Source: an uncultured Erythrobacter sp. (lineage in GTDB: Bacteria > Pseudomonadota > Alphaproteobacteria > Sphingomonadales > Sphingomonadaceae). From it: DNA of 64,000 nucleotides. The number at the start of each line of letters is the position of its first letter. Within the stretch, counting starts at the first letter, position 1. Shown here in pieces: positions 35,619-44,309 of this stretch. The DNA is taken from contig CANNCL010000001.1 of the NCBI GenBank assembly GCA_947503155.1, forward strand, positions 868,001 through 932,000. The letters are read 5' to 3'. Under the pieces are notes generated by a model, which saw only the letters and a list, made by a program, of their open reading frames with translations, made no database searches and was not told where the DNA came from. The translations under genes and the position numbers were made by a program.

Positions 35619-37157
35619 CTATAGTCCGATAGATTCTGCCAGCTCTGCCGCCGCATCTTTCGGGCTGAGTTTGCCTTCGCCTTCGCGGTCCACGGCGAAA
35701 TTGGCCTCGCGCATCGCTTCCACGCTGATCGCTCCGATCAATGGCTCTAGCGCGCGGGCAATACCCGCATCCTCGGCAATTCGCGGGGACATCATCAGCA
35801 TCGCATCATAGCTCGGCAAGGCGCCGCGCGGGTCTTCGAGCACCACCAGCCTATCCGCCGCGATCCGCCCATCAGAAGTATAGGCGCTGATCACATCTGC
35901 CTCTCCCGAACGCAGCGCATTGTACATAAAGGTGGGCGAGAAATTGCGCGTTTCGCGGAAACGCATTCCGTAGGCGTCTCGCACTGCGATCCATTCCGGG
36001 CGTTCAAAGAATTCTGGGTCGCCGCCAACCGTCAGTTGCGGGCCAAAGCGGACCAATTCTTCGAGCGAACTCACGCCCAATTCTGCCGCACGGTCTTCGC
36101 GCATCGCAAAAGCATAGGCATTTTCAAAACCCAGCCGTCCCAACACGCGCACGCCGGTGTTGCTGCGTTCCCATTCGACGATGGTTTCATACATGACCTC
36201 GCGTCCGGGATTGTCGGTACGGCTCAGCTCGTTTGTCCAAATCGTACCGGTGTAATCGACGGATATATCAATGCTGGAGGATGCTACCGCGCTGTGCACC
36301 ACTGCTGAGCCAAGCCCGTCGCGATATTCGACCGAATAGCCTGCTTTCTCAAGCTGCGATCCGATCAATTGCGCGAGGATATATTGCTCAGAAAATTGTT
36401 TCGAAGCGATGATGATCGTGTCTTCGTCATCCCCGCCCGATTGATAGATAAGCGCGCCGCTCAATCCCATCGCGACCGCCGCAATTCCCGCGCCATATTG
36501 CCAGCGATTGCGCTTAGCAAAGCCGTTTTCGACGATACCCAGCAATGCATCAACCACCAGCGCCAATCCCGCGCTCGCGATACAACCCGCGAGCACCAGC
36601 GCCCAGTTTTGCGTCTGCAATCCGGCGAAGATCGGGTCGCCCAGGCTCGGCTGTCCAATCGTGGTCGCCAGCGTCGCGGCTCCGATGGTCCAAACGCTGG
36701 CGGTGCGGATGCCGGCCATCACGAAGGGCGCGGAAAGCGGGGCTTCGACCAGCGTCAATTTCTGCCAAGAGGTCATGCCGACGCCGTCCGCCGCCTCCAG
36801 CACGCCGGGATCGAGATTGGCCTGCGCCGTCACCGCATTTCGCAATATCGGCAGCAGCGCATAGAGCGCCAGCGCCAGCAGTGCAGGCAGGAACCCCAGC
36901 GTCGGCAAATCCTCCCCAAACACCGCGCGCAAGGACAGTAGGATTGGGAAAAACAGCGCGAGCAGCGCCAGCGCGGGAATGGTCTGAACAAGGCTGGCAA
37001 ATCCCAGCGCAATCCGCGCCACATTCTGCGAGCGGCTGGCCCATACGGCGAGCGGCAGCGCCACCAACATGCCAAGCCCGATAGCGCTGGCGGAAAGCAC
37101 GATATGCGAGGCAAACTTATCGCCGAGGCCGAGGAGGATGGTCCAAATCTCGTTCAT
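35619..37157 (-). CDS. Fused permease/substrate-binding subunit of osmoprotectant-type ABC transporter
   Basis: 512 aa. Residues about 1-215 are an ABC permease of the ProW/OpuB type (VQTIPALALLALFFPILL, ILRNAVTAQANLDPGVLEAADGVGMTSWQKLTLVEAPLSAPFVMAGIRTA, the EAA-loop region). Residues about 235-512 are an OpuC/OsmF-like substrate-binding domain (IIIASKQFSEQYILAQLIGSQLEKAG, DISVDYTGTIWTNEL, NFSPTFMYNALRSGEADVISAYTSDGRIA). Such fusions import glycine betaine, choline or other quaternary amines. Its ATG overlaps the ATPase gene's stop by 4 bp, so one unit supplies all three parts of the transporter. Exact substrate cannot be told. Confidence 0.92.
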   Translation of the reverse strand: MNEIWTILLGLGDKFASHIVLSASAIGLGMLVALPLAVWASRSQNVARIALGFASLVQTIPALALLALFFPILLSLRAVFGEDLPTLGFLPALLALALYALLPILRNAVTAQANLDPGVLEAADGVGMTSWQKLTLVEAPLSAPFVMAGIRTASVWTIGAATLATTIGQPSLGDPIFAGLQTQNWALVLAGCIASAGLALVVDALLGIVENGFAKRNRWQYGAGIAAVAMGLSGALIYQSGGDDEDTIIIASKQFSEQYILAQLIGSQLEKAGYSVEYRDGLGSAVVHSAVASSSIDISVDYTGTIWTNELSRTDNPGREVMYETIVEWERSNTGVRVLGRLGFENAYAFAMREDRAAELGVSSLEELVRFGPQLTVGGDPEFFERPEWIAVRDAYGMRFRETRNFSPTFMYNALRSGEADVISAYTSDGRIAADRLVVLEDPRGALPSYDAMLMMSPRIAEDAGIARALEPLIGAISVEAMREANFAVDREGEGKLSPKDAAAELAESIGL

Positions 37158-37954
37158 GACCCAGCCCCCGATTTTTCCATCGCGGCCAGCCGTTCGGCCT
37201 GTTGACGCGGCACCGCGACGAGGCCCTGCGCGATGTCGCCGCCTGCCCCGGCGAGCAATTCATGCGGGCTGTTATCCGCCACCAATTCGCCGAACGACAT
37301 CACCAGCACGCGGTCCGCGAGCAGCAACGCCTCTGCCATATCGTGCGTCACCATGATTGTGGTGAGGCCAAGTTTTTCATGCAGTTCGCGCACTTTTTCG
37401 CCCAAAGCATCACGAGTGATCGGATCAAGCGCGCCGAAAGGTTCATCCATAATCAGCAGCTCTGGATCGCCAGCCAGCGCGCGCGCCACGCCGACACGCT
37501 GACGTTGTCCGCCGGACAATTCATCGGGCATACGGCTGGCCATTTCCGGTTCAAGTTCCACCAGAGACAGCAGTTCAGTCACGCGTGCATGCGGCAATTT
37601 CTCGCCCGCAAGGCGCGGGCCGATGGCGATATTTTCACCCACTGTGAAATGCGGAAACAGGCCGATCCCTTGAAACACATAGCCGACCCGCCGGCGCAAA
37701 GTTGACGGCTTGAGTGCGGTCACATCTTCGCCGCCGAACAAGACGCGTCCACCGCTGGGCGTGACCAAAGTGTTGACCATTTTAAGCAATGTCGATTTGC
37801 CGGAACCCGACGACCCGACCAGCGCGACAAAGCTGCCTGCTTCAATTGTGCATGTGACACCGCCGACGGCTGTGACGTCGCCATAGCGGCGTTCTGCTGC
37901 GTCAAAAGTTAGGATGGCGCTCGGCGGTTTTTCTTGTGGCGGTGATGTTGTGAT
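37154..37954 (-). CDS. ABC transporter ATPase (osmoprotectant type), apparent ATC start
   Basis: ATP-hydrolysing subunit for the adjacent permease/binding protein. The ORF track begins at a TTG that cuts away the Walker A motif. The frame upstream is intact and reads ILTFDAAERRYGDVTAVGG, then FVALVGSSGSGKST (P-loop at about residues 47-55), but has no ATG, GTG or TTG before an in-frame TAG. ATC at 37954 (reading I/M-TTSPPQEKPP) has AAGGGG 7 nt upstream, giving 266 aa. Further motifs: Q-loop YVFQGIGLFPHFTVGENIA, signature ELSGGQRQRVGVARAL, Walker B LLIMDEPFGALDP and H-loop VTHD. The next frame's ATG (37905) cannot encode this protein. Confidence 0.86.
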   Translation of the reverse strand: MTTSPPQEKPPSAILTFDAAERRYGDVTAVGGVTCTIEAGSFVALVGSSGSGKSTLLKMVNTLVTPSGGRVLFGGEDVTALKPSTLRRRVGYVFQGIGLFPHFTVGENIAIGPRLAGEKLPHARVTELLSLVELEPEMASRMPDELSGGQRQRVGVARALAGDPELLIMDEPFGALDPITRDALGEKVRELHEKLGLTTIMVTHDMAEALLLADRVLVMSFGELVADNSPHELLAGAGGDIAQGLVAVPRQQAERLAAMEKSGAGS

Positions 37955-37961
37955 CGGTTTG

Positions 37962-37967
37962 CCCCTT
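37962..37967 (-). promoter_or_regulatory. Shine-Dalgarno that decides the ATC start of the ABC ATPase
   Basis: AAGGGG on the minus strand, exactly 7 nt before the ATC at 37954. If the ATC were ATG this would be an unremarkable start site. Confidence 0.55.
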
Positions 37968-38040
37968 GATGCAGGAGCCTAGAAGGCAAACGCGGCCCCG
38001 CCAAGTGTCCTGCTTTTATTGGCCCAAACATTTGGCCGCG

Positions 38041-39552
38041 CTAAGCAAGGAGCCGATCCGCAGGGATCGCAATGTCCGCTGCCAGCCCGATTTCCCGCCA
38101 ATCCTGCGTAAGAGAGCCGCCCAATTGATTCTCGACCGCCATTTTGACCAGTCGCGATCCAAAACCGGTTTCCGTCGGGGGAACCGCCGCCGGTCCGCCG
38201 CTTTCGCGCCATGCGATTTGCACGGTTTCCCCGGCGTGGATGATGTCGATCGACAGGCTTCCCTCGCCAACGCTCAGCGCGCCATATTTGGCTGAATTCG
38301 TGGCGAGTTCATGGAACACCAAAGCCAGCGGCGTCGCCGCTTTTGCGCCCGTTGCAACGTCGTCTCCGGTGATCGAAACCGCGCTGTGGCCGGGCACGCC
38401 ATATGGCGCCATCAGCACTTCCAACAGAGCTTTCAAATTGCCTTCTGGCCCGGCATCAATCTTCAACGCAAAGTCCTGCGCCCGGGACAAGGCGCGAATG
38501 TGATCGGACAAGGTCTCAGCAAAGGGTTTAAGGTCCGGCTTGCCGCGCGCATGCAGCGCCACCAAACCGGTGATGACAGAGAAAATATTCTTGATCCGGT
38601 GCGCCAATTCCCCGGCGAGCATTTCGCGCTCTTGCGAGAGTTGGTGCCGGTCGTGAATATCGGTCAGCGTGCCAAACCAACGAGCGGTTTCGGGATCGTC
38701 GCTGGATGGAACAGCGCGCGAGAGGACCCAGCGGTAACTGCCATCGGCCTGCCGTAAGCGCCATTCGTCATCAAACAGGCTGGCCGTGCTCATCGCGCGC
38801 TCTAGCTTAACCAAAGAGGCGTCGAAATCGTCAGGGTGGATCACTTCGCGCCAATCATCGACGCTTTTGCGCACGGATCGGCCAGTGACTTCGGTGAAGC
38901 GCGCATTGAAATAGTCGAACACTGGGCCGGGCGCTGCTGACCATGCGATATCCGGCACGCTGTCGAGCATGAATTGCAGGCGCTCTGCGCTCGCTTGCAA
39001 TTGGGTGCCGGCGGTGTTGGCTTCGCGGTGGGAGTGCAGCCTGCGCATCACCGCTTCGGCCAGCACAGTCAGGCCTTCGCGTTGCAGATCGGTCAGCGGC
39101 TTTGTGCGCGGCGCACTATCGATGACGCACAGAGCGCCCAGCGGCGCGCCTTCTGACGAGATCAGCGGCGCACCGGCATAATAGCGCAGCTGAGCTGGAC
39201 CTTTCACCAATTCGAAATCTGCAAAGACCGGGTCGCTTGCTGTGTCGAGAATTTCGAGCAGATCGGGCCGGAGCATGGTGTGAGCGCAAATGCTGGTCGT
39301 GCGCGCCGTGCGATCTGTGTCCAAGCCCTCAGCAACAATAAACCGCTGACTTTCGGCATCGACCAGACTGACTGCGGCGCTGCTGGCCCCGCACAATTGC
39401 GCGGCGAAACGCGTGATACGCGCAAGTTCCTCGTCCCCCGCCAGCGCCTCAGCATCAAAGCTGGCAAGCACCGTCAGGCGATTGTCATCGCCGCAAAACG
39501 TGTCCGCCGGAGCGGTGCCTGATGGCCACAGTGGGGGTTCGGTGAAACTCAA
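38041..39552 (-). CDS. HWE-family histidine kinase with GAF and PAS domains
   Basis: 503 aa from TTG 39552, which has AAGGAG 7 nt upstream; the ORF-track ATG lies 19 codons earlier in an unlikely leader. No membrane segments, so cytosolic. A GAF domain at about residues 30-175 (ITRFAAQLCGASSAAVSLVDAE, RYYAGAPLISSEGAPLGALCVID), a PAS/PAC domain at about 195-305 (DYFNARFTEVTGRSVRKSVDDWREVIHPDD, RLRQADGSYRWVLSRAVP), then the HWE kinase domain with His in ELAHRIKNIFSVITGLV, HELATNSAKYGALS and the name-giving WRESGGP. HWE kinases often act in light, stress or general-stress pathways. Upstream of the transporter genes on the same strand, 86 bp away; a link is possible but unproved. Confidence 0.92.
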   Translation of the reverse strand: MSFTEPPLWPSGTAPADTFCGDDNRLTVLASFDAEALAGDEELARITRFAAQLCGASSAAVSLVDAESQRFIVAEGLDTDRTARTTSICAHTMLRPDLLEILDTASDPVFADFELVKGPAQLRYYAGAPLISSEGAPLGALCVIDSAPRTKPLTDLQREGLTVLAEAVMRRLHSHREANTAGTQLQASAERLQFMLDSVPDIAWSAAPGPVFDYFNARFTEVTGRSVRKSVDDWREVIHPDDFDASLVKLERAMSTASLFDDEWRLRQADGSYRWVLSRAVPSSDDPETARWFGTLTDIHDRHQLSQEREMLAGELAHRIKNIFSVITGLVALHARGKPDLKPFAETLSDHIRALSRAQDFALKIDAGPEGNLKALLEVLMAPYGVPGHSAVSITGDDVATGAKAATPLALVFHELATNSAKYGALSVGEGSLSIDIIHAGETVQIAWRESGGPAAVPPTETGFGSRLVKMAVENQLGGSLTQDWREIGLAADIAIPADRLLA

Positions 39553-39778
39553 ACTATCGCTCCTTGCATAGCGCTCCAGAGACGTGCTGCCGCATCCATA
39601 CAACAACATTGGGACAGGTCAATTGGAACGCAGCGACATCAATAACTTAGCGGAGATCAACGGTTGTTATTGGCGGCAATGTTGGCGTTCTCTGACCAGA
39701 TTGCTAAAGCGCTTGCATTGGCTTTTTCAGCTGCGGGTGATCGCCCGCTAATACCTGATTTACATATGGAAGATTCCT

Positions 39779-40945
39779 ATGCGCGCGACCCCTGATTTCG
39801 ACTTCCAGCTTGGCGAAAGCGCGGAAATGATCCGCGACAGCGTTGGCCGTTTTGCCGATGAGAAAATTATGCCGCTGGCGGCGAAGATTGACCGTGATGA
39901 TTGGTTTCCCCGCGAATTGTGGGCACCGATGGGCGAGCTGGGGCTGCATGGGATCACCGTCGACGAAGCAGATGGCGGGCTGGGCCTTGGCTATCTTGAA
40001 CATGTTATCGCGGTCGAAGAAGTCAGCCGGGCGAGCGCTTCTCTGGGGCTGTCATACGGCGCGCATTCAAACCTGTGCATCAATCAGATCCGCCGCTGGG
40101 GCAATGATGAACAACGCGCGAAATATTTGCCCGGTTTGATCAGCGGCGAACATGTCGGATCGCTGGCGATGAGCGAGGCATCCGCCGGGTCGGACGTGGT
40201 TTCAATGAAGCTCAAAGCTGAGGCTATGTCAGGCGGCTATGTCCTCAACGGCACCAAATTCTGGATCACCAACGCAACCGAAGCAGACACGCTGGTCGTC
40301 TATGCCAAGACTGACGGACATGCCGGGTCGCGCGGCATCACCGCGTTCCTGATCGAGAAAGACATGCCCGGTTTTTCGATCGGCCAGAAAATCGAAAAAG
40401 TCGGCATGAAAGGCTCTCCTACGGCAGAGCTGGTGTTCGACAATTGCGAAGTGCCAGAGGAAAACGTGATGGGCCCGCTCAATGGCGGCGTCGGCGTTTT
40501 GATGAGCGGGCTGGATTATGAACGCGTGGTGCTGTCGGGTATTCAGCTGGGCATTATGCAGGCATGTCTCGATACGGTGATCCCGTATCTGAGGGAACGC
40601 ACGCAATTCGGCAAACCCATCGGCAGTTTCCAACTGATGCAGGCGAAGGTGGCGGATATGTATGTCGCACTGCAATCGGCGCGCGCTTACACTTATGCAG
40701 TCGCGAAATCGTGCGATGCGGGCCAAACAACACGCTTTGATGCGGCGGGTGTGATCTTGCTTTCAAGCGAAAATGCGTTCCGAGTCGCGGCCGAAAGCGT
40801 GCAGGCGCTGGGCGGCGCGGGTTATACGACCGATTGGCCGGTGGAACGGTATATGCGGGATGCAAAACTGCTCGATATCGGGGCGGGGACGAATGAGATC
40901 AGGCGGATGTTGATCGGGCGCGAATTGATCGGGGCGGCTGGGTGA
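39779..40945 (+). CDS. ivd: Isovaleryl-CoA dehydrogenase
   Basis: FAD enzyme that converts isovaleryl-CoA to 3-methylcrotonyl-CoA in leucine breakdown. 388 aa, the usual length. Acyl-CoA dehydrogenase signatures are EASAGSDVVSMKLKA, KFWITNATEADTLVVYAKT and QALGGAGYTTDWPVERYMRDAKLLDIGAGTNEIRR. The catalytic glutamate occurs in LDYERVVLSG, where isovaleryl-CoA dehydrogenases place it, rather than in the later position of short-chain enzymes. mccB follows at 42016, supporting the assignment. The next gene's GTG overlaps its stop by 4 bp. Confidence 0.93.
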   Translation: MRATPDFDFQLGESAEMIRDSVGRFADEKIMPLAAKIDRDDWFPRELWAPMGELGLHGITVDEADGGLGLGYLEHVIAVEEVSRASASLGLSYGAHSNLCINQIRRWGNDEQRAKYLPGLISGEHVGSLAMSEASAGSDVVSMKLKAEAMSGGYVLNGTKFWITNATEADTLVVYAKTDGHAGSRGITAFLIEKDMPGFSIGQKIEKVGMKGSPTAELVFDNCEVPEENVMGPLNGGVGVLMSGLDYERVVLSGIQLGIMQACLDTVIPYLRERTQFGKPIGSFQLMQAKVADMYVALQSARAYTYAVAKSCDAGQTTRFDAAGVILLSSENAFRVAAESVQALGGAGYTTDWPVERYMRDAKLLDIGAGTNEIRRMLIGRELIGAAG

Positions 40946-41292
40946 GCTTACACTATGTCGCGGCCGCGCAGATCGCGCTTGCGGCGCTGTTCCACTTTGT
41001 TTCAGGAGGCACGGTGCGGGTGACGCAAGCGAATTCATTGGCGAGAGATGCTGGCGAAGGTTCACTCTCCGACAAGAGTTTCGCTTATGTGCGCTACGGA
41101 GTTTTCGGTTTCATCGTTGGTTCGGCAATTTTACTCGTTTTCCCGATTGTGCCCATTTGGGTGGAGATGATTCTGGGGACATCATGGCTAGTTTTGGGCT
41201 TAGCGGATGGCGTGAGGAGCCGCGGTAGAAGTTCCGGTCTATATTTTGCCCTCTCCACTGGCGTACTTATTTTGGCAGGAAATTTCGTATGA
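40942..41292 (+). CDS. Small membrane protein of unknown function
   Basis: 116 aa, GTG start in a GTGA overlap with ivd. It has four hydrophobic segments (about residues 5-25, 50-70, 73-90 and 98-114) separated by short charged loops. I do not recognise a family. Codon use and base composition near 41100-41290 look a little richer in T than its neighbours. It is in the leucine-degradation operon by position only. Confidence 0.7.
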   Translation: MSLHYVAAAQIALAALFHFVSGGTVRVTQANSLARDAGEGSLSDKSFAYVRYGVFGFIVGSAILLVFPIVPIWVEMILGTSWLVLGLADGVRSRGRSSGLYFALSTGVLILAGNFV

Positions 41293-41344
41293 ACGCCCAC
41301 GCTTTCACTATGACGTTCGATCGCGACTTGAATGGAGCGAACTG

Positions 41345-41644
41345 ATGCCTGTTTACATGATCTCCCGCATGACCATCCACGACCGTGCGCAATACGATAA
41401 ATACGAAGAGCGCTTCATGGAAATCTTTGACAAATTCGACGGCCAATTGCTGAGCGTGGACGAAGAACCGCAAGACCTCAGCGGCAAATGGACCGCGACG
41501 CGTTCTGTCCTGATGGAGTTCCCCAGCAAGCCGCAATTGTTCGCATGGCTGCTTTCGCCAGAATATATCGAAATCGGCAAATTCCGCGATGCGGGCAGCA
41601 CGTCTGAGGCGATCATTGTGAAGGGGTTGGAAGAGCAATCATGA
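41345..41644 (+). CDS. DUF1330-family protein
   Basis: 99 aa from ATG 41345 (MPVYMISRMTIHDRAQYDKYEERF); the ORF-track extension of 33 codons is not likely. The sequence has the dimeric alpha/beta-barrel (ferredoxin-like) plan of DUF1330, with FPSKPQLFAWLLSPEYIEIGKFRDAGS, a strong family match. Possible role in stress or in modifying a small molecule, unknown. ATGA overlap with the PhnA-like gene. Confidence 0.9.
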   Translation: MPVYMISRMTIHDRAQYDKYEERFMEIFDKFDGQLLSVDEEPQDLSGKWTATRSVLMEFPSKPQLFAWLLSPEYIEIGKFRDAGSTSEAIIVKGLEEQS

Positions 41645-41964
41645 GCCCGAATGACAAAAGCGTTGCCGACGAAGACTATGTCTATGACGAGGCAAGCGGC
41701 GAATGGGTGCCGGCCTCTGAATTGGCGGCCAAACAGAGCGCCGAGGGTGCCGTTGAGGTCCGCGATGCCGTGGGCAATCTCCTGACCGATGGCGATCAGG
41801 TTACCTTGATCAAAGACCTCACGGTCAAAGGCGCCGGCCAGACATTGAAGCAAGGCACATTGATCAAGTCGATCCGGCTGACCGGCGACGAACAGGAAAT
41901 CGACTGCAAATACCCCGGCATCAAAGGGCTCGTCCTGCGCGCGGAGTTTGTGCGGAAACGCTAG
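41641..41964 (+). CDS. PhnA/YjdM-family protein
   Basis: 107 aa. The C-terminal half, VRDAVGNLLTDGDQVTLIKDLTVKGAGQTLKQGTLIKSIRL then IDCKYPGIKGLVLRAEFVRK, matches the PhnA (YjdM) domain closely. The zinc-ribbon N-terminal part of E. coli YjdM, with its Cys pairs, is missing; instead there is an acidic DEDYVYDEASGEWVPASE stretch. Despite the name, this family is not shown to degrade phosphonates in general. Overlaps the DUF1330 gene and precedes mccB by 51 bp. Confidence 0.88.
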   Translation: MSPNDKSVADEDYVYDEASGEWVPASELAAKQSAEGAVEVRDAVGNLLTDGDQVTLIKDLTVKGAGQTLKQGTLIKSIRLTGDEQEIDCKYPGIKGLVLRAEFVRKR

Positions 41965-42015
41965 AGCTCTTCACGCAACTTTGCAGGGCGCACAATTGCC
42001 GTTAAACGCCTCTGC

Positions 42016-43623
42016 ATGACAGCACCGACACTGACGACAAAGCTCGACAACGAAAGCCCCGAGGCCAAAGCGCGCGGCGCGCATAATAAAGGCCTCGCGG
42101 ACGAACTGCGCAGCACGGTCGCGGCCGCGGCCTTGGGCGGGTCAGAGCGTAGCCGCGAACGCCATGTTTCGCGCGGCAAACTGCTTCCGCGTGAACGAGT
42201 TGAACGCTTGCTCGATCCCGGATCGCCGTTCCTCGAAGTCGGTCAGCTCGCGGCGAACGGCCTGTATGACACCGATATTCCGGGCGCTGGGATGATCGCA
42301 GGGATCGGCCGCGTTTCGGGCCGTCAGGTGATGATCGTGTCCAACGACGCCACCGTCAAAGGCGGCACCTATTACCCGATGACGGTCAAGAAGCACCTTC
42401 GCGCGCAAGAAATCGCGCAGGAAAACCGCTTACCTTGCATCTATCTGGTTGATAGCGGCGGTGCGAACCTGCCGCATCAGGCGGAGGTTTTTCCTGACCG
42501 CGAACACTTTGGCCGCATCTTTTTCAATCAGGCCAATATGTCCGCGCTGGGCATTCCGCAGATCGCCTGTGTCATGGGCAGTTGCACGGCGGGCGGGGCC
42601 TATGTCCCGGCGATGTCTGACGAGACTGTGATCGTGCGCAACCAAGGGACGATATTCCTCGCCGGGCCTCCTTTGGTGAAGGCGGCGACGGGTGAAGAAA
42701 TTACCGCCGAAGATTTAGGCGGCGGTGATCTTCATGCCAAGAAATCGGGCGTGGTCGATCATTTGGCGGAAAATGACGAACACGCGCTCACCATTGTGCG
42801 CGATATTGTCAGCCATCTTGGCGCGAATACCGGGGCGGCGGCGAATATTGCGCTGAAAGATCCGCGCCCGCCAAAATTCGACGCAGATGATCTGTATTCG
42901 GTGATCCCGGACGATGTCCGCGCGCCCTATGATGTGAAAGAAGTCATCGCGCGGCTGGTCGACGGCTCTGAATTTCATGAGTTCAAGGCGCAATATGGCT
43001 CCACCCTTGTGTGCGGCTTTGCCCATATTTGGGGGATGCCGGTGGCGATCCTCGCCAATAATGGTGTGCTGTTTTCCGAAAGCGCGCAAAAGGGCGCGCA
43101 TTTCATTGAGCTAGCCCAGCAACGCCGCATCCCGTTATTGTTCCTGCAAAATATCAGCGGCTTTATGGTCGGCGGCAAATATGAAGCAGAAGGCATCGCC
43201 AAACACGGCGCGAAGTTGGTTACTGCGGTTGCCACCGCCACCGTTCCCAAAATCACAGTGGTGATCGGCGGATCATTTGGAGCGGGCAATTACGGCATGT
43301 GCGGGCGGGCATATTCCCCGCGTTTCCTGTTCACATGGCCCAATGCGCGTATTTCCGTGATGGGCGGCGAACAGGCGGCCAGTGTGCTCGCAACAGTCCA
43401 CCGGGATGCAGACAAATGGTCGGACGAACAGGCGGAGGAATTCAAAGCCCCAATCCGCCAAAAATACGAAGACGAAGGCAACCCATACTACGCCACTGCG
43501 CGCCTGTGGGATGACGGCGTGATTGACCCCGCGCAAACCCGCGATGTGCTGGGACTGGCTTTTGCCGCGACGCTGGAGGCTCCGATTGCGGATCGGCCCA
43601 GCTTTGGCGTGTTCAGGATGTGA
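42016..43623 (+). CDS. mccB: 3-methylcrotonyl-CoA carboxylase, carboxyltransferase subunit
   Basis: Transfers CO2 from biotin to 3-methylcrotonyl-CoA in leucine degradation. 535 aa, the family length. Signatures: [45 protein letters not shown], and [50 protein letters not shown]. The presence of ivd two kilobases upstream supports methylcrotonyl- rather than propionyl-CoA. The biotin-carboxylase subunit gene (mccA) does not follow here, so it must lie elsewhere. Confidence 0.94.
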   Translation: MTAPTLTTKLDNESPEAKARGAHNKGLADELRSTVAAAALGGSERSRERHVSRGKLLPRERVERLLDPGSPFLEVGQLAANGLYDTDIPGAGMIAGIGRVSGRQVMIVSNDATVKGGTYYPMTVKKHLRAQEIAQENRLPCIYLVDSGGANLPHQAEVFPDREHFGRIFFNQANMSALGIPQIACVMGSCTAGGAYVPAMSDETVIVRNQGTIFLAGPPLVKAATGEEITAEDLGGGDLHAKKSGVVDHLAENDEHALTIVRDIVSHLGANTGAAANIALKDPRPPKFDADDLYSVIPDDVRAPYDVKEVIARLVDGSEFHEFKAQYGSTLVCGFAHIWGMPVAILANNGVLFSESAQKGAHFIELAQQRRIPLLFLQNISGFMVGGKYEAEGIAKHGAKLVTAVATATVPKITVVIGGSFGAGNYGMCGRAYSPRFLFTWPNARISVMGGEQAASVLATVHRDADKWSDEQAEEFKAPIRQKYEDEGNPYYATARLWDDGVIDPAQTRDVLGLAFAATLEAPIADRPSFGVFRM

Positions 43624-43632
43624 GCGCGCCTT

Positions 43633-43658
43633 GACTGTGTTGTTATTGTAATACAGTC
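43633..43658 (+). promoter_or_regulatory. Candidate operator/promoter before the small metalloprotease-like gene
   Basis: Inverted repeat GACTGT-N14-ACAGTC. It overlaps a TTGACT (43631-43636) and TACAGT (43652-43657) pair with a 15-bp spacer that could be a weak -35/-10. A repressor binding here would block the promoter. The ATG of the next gene is 15 bp after it. Confidence 0.35.
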
Positions 43659-43673
43659 TTCACGGGCGTCTGT

Positions 43674-44219
43674 ATGGAGGCTCGATTGCGCTTAATCAAA
43701 ACCGCCGCGGTTCTTTTGCTTTGCATAATCGTGATGCAATATCTTCACGAATTGGGTCATGCTCTGGTTTCAAAAGCTCTAGGCTATGACGTCAGTATGA
43801 GCATCAATAAGGTCGCCTCATCCGGGCAATCTGGCCCCGTCCCTTTGTGGCATTCGCAATTGATCGCGCTGGGCGGCCCGGCTGCGACGATCTGCATCGC
43901 GGTGTTGGCATTTCTCGGTCGCAGGCGGCTTGGCGATTGGGCATTGATCATCGTTTTCAATGCGATGATTATGCGGATGATTGCTGCGGCTGTCAGTTTT
44001 TCGCACCCCAATGATGAAGCATGGGTCAGCAGCAGCCTGAATTTGGGGACATGGACCCTCCCCTTGCTGGTCTGCGCGTTCTTGGCGGGTTTGTTTGGCA
44101 TCGTGTTGAAAGAGGTGCGACCACGCTGGCAGTGGTTCATCGCAATGTGGGCGGGAGTTTCGATCGGATATTCTGCGGTCGTGCTCGCGGAGAAGTCATT
44201 TCCCCAATTTGCATTCTAG
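43674..44219 (+). CDS. Small HExxH membrane protein (M50-like)
   Basis: 181 aa, about five membrane helices. The HELGHALVSKALGYDV sequence at about residues 26-41 gives an HExxH zinc motif inside or next to the first helix region, as in M50 site-2 proteases. Other M50 landmarks are weak. GGPAATICIA could be the second conserved G-rich segment. So this may be a divergent intramembrane metalloprotease or an inactive relative. A second, unrelated-looking HEMGHG protein occurs at 46285-47082. Confidence 0.7.
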   Translation: MEARLRLIKTAAVLLLCIIVMQYLHELGHALVSKALGYDVSMSINKVASSGQSGPVPLWHSQLIALGGPAATICIAVLAFLGRRRLGDWALIIVFNAMIMRMIAAAVSFSHPNDEAWVSSSLNLGTWTLPLLVCAFLAGLFGIVLKEVRPRWQWFIAMWAGVSIGYSAVVLAEKSFPQFAF

Positions 44220-44309
44220 TCGCCAAGGCGGTTAATCCCCCTCGCATTCCCCGTCTCGCTTTCTTCGGCGTAACTGCTATTCTGAACACCTCTGGGGAGA
44301 GAGAAAACA

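Noticed and set aside
37720-37905. 61-aa minus-strand ORF starting at an ATG inside the ABC ATPase gene
   Set aside because: It is in a different frame from the Walker A and signature motifs and has no known domain.
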